A stretch of DNA of 64,000 nt. Source: Bradyrhizobium sp. WBAH42 (GTDB lineage Bacteria; Pseudomonadota; Alphaproteobacteria; Rhizobiales; Xanthobacteraceae). The stretch spans positions 4,597,001-4,661,000 of the forward strand of contig NZ_CP036533.1 of assembly GCF_024585265.1 (NCBI RefSeq), in the 5' to 3' direction. Numbering within the stretch: position 1 is the stretch's first letter; every line of letters begins with the position of its first letter. A model generated the notes under the pieces. That model saw nothing but the letters and a program-made list of their open reading frames with translations. It was not told the DNA's origin and did no database searches. Shown in pieces: positions 63,644 through 64,000 of this stretch. The translations under genes were made by a program, and so were the position numbers.

Positions 63644-63993
63644 GCCGCTGTCCCAAATCGAATCCAGGAGCGGCAGTATATCGGTACAGGATGAAAGCTC
63701 AATGTCGCCGCGAGCGATCCAGGTGCTGCACGCGGGGATGGTGGTGTCGCTCGGCTTCCGCCAAGTCGAGCTCAAGCTCATGGCGGACCTTCCGCGAGAG
63801 CTTTGCCGCGATCAGCGCATGCGCCTGCATGAGTTAGGTCGTGAGCTCGGCGTCCGGCAGGGTGCTGTTGCTCGCATGGCAACAGCGAAGTTGATGTGCT
63901 GCCGCTCTTTGTGAGTTGTGCCGGAGCCGCGGACCGCTACCATGCGCCGGCTCTACTGGAACTCGAGAGCCAAGCACAATGAGCGGAGGCGAC
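63644..63993. other. Gap upstream of the five-gene operon, no clear gene
   Basis: This 350-bp stretch should contain the operon promoter on the minus strand. A 70-codon frame on the plus strand (63702-63914) reads MSPRAIQVLHAGMVVSLG and has no recognisable family, so I do not call it a gene. No inverted repeat stands out. Confidence 0.5.
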
Positions 63994-64000
63994 ATGAGCG
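63994..64000 (+). CDS. Possible start of a new gene at the window edge
   Basis: ATG at 63994 preceded by GCGGAGGC (63982-63989), a good ribosome site. Only two codons and part of a third are visible. An earlier ATG at 63979 is an alternative. Confidence 0.3.

Noticed and set aside
63702-63914. 70-codon frame near the right edge
   Set aside because: No family pattern or ribosome site; it overlaps the probable promoter of the five-gene operon.

Overview
The window looks like chromosomal DNA from a Bradyrhizobium-type alphaproteobacterium (Rhizobiales). This is inferred from the high GC content, dense operons of short-spaced genes, a full valine-degradation operon, an Ohr/OhrR pair, guaB and guaA within 20 kb of each other, and many copies of short imperfect palindromes between genes of a kind I associate with this group. 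I see no rRNA, tRNA, insertion sequence, prophage or CRISPR array.

Layout. 1-5.2 kb: an incomplete MFS transporter, then acyl-CoA genes (thiolase, enoyl-CoA hydratase, PaaI-type thioesterase) with a TetR and a LysR regulator. 5.3-14.6 kb: a forward block for valine/isobutyryl-CoA breakdown (mmsA, isobutyryl-CoA dehydrogenase, 3-hydroxyisobutyryl-CoA hydrolase, mmsB), continuing into an acyl-CoA synthetase, MaoC hydratase, SDR and a flavoprotein that seems to start at CTG. 14.7-18.1 kb (reverse): D-threonine-aldolase-like enzyme, ABC-F ATPase, YaiI-family protein. 18.2-28.9 kb: hot-dog protein, orphan form II CoxL-like molybdoenzyme, ppx/gppA-rlmE, DHA2 efflux pump, guaB, a quinone-oxidoreductase-like enzyme and a small membrane protein. 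28.9-35.9 kb (reverse): a LacI-family regulator, then a seven-gene amino-acid uptake/deamination operon (PLP deaminase, polar amino acid ABC transporter, RidA, DoeB-like deacylase) with a perfect palindrome in front of it. 36-44.7 kb: metallophosphoesterase, two-helix membrane protein, a radical SAM protein divergent from an NrtR-like regulator over a tandem operator, MAPEG protein, rsmB-like methyltransferase, a cold-shock gene with a long leader, small cupin and SnoaL proteins, guaA. 44.9-56.3 kb is an accessory mosaic of small regulated units: two toxin-antitoxin pairs, a NylB-like hydrolase remnant, SRPBCC-ArsR, a degenerate peptide deformylase beside a TetR unit, MarR-GNAT fusion, ohr/ohrR, cupins, an MFS carrier and a hydratase.

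56.3-63.6 kb holds the most interesting system: a tightly overlapping reverse operon of SWIM zinc-finger protein, DUF5691 protein, MoxR AAA+ ATPase, DUF5682 protein (split here by a one-base frameshift) and a VWA/CoxE-like protein. MoxR-VWA pairs act as chaperone or remodelling machines. The three partner proteins have no established function that I know of, and the DUF5682 N-terminus carries a His/Glu pattern like the TraB/ChaN/EreA group.

Six families of intergenic palindromes (A to F here) account for most gaps over 100 bp. Several autoregulatory operators can be read directly as perfect inverted repeats. All family and function calls come from reading translations by eye; no database search was run.
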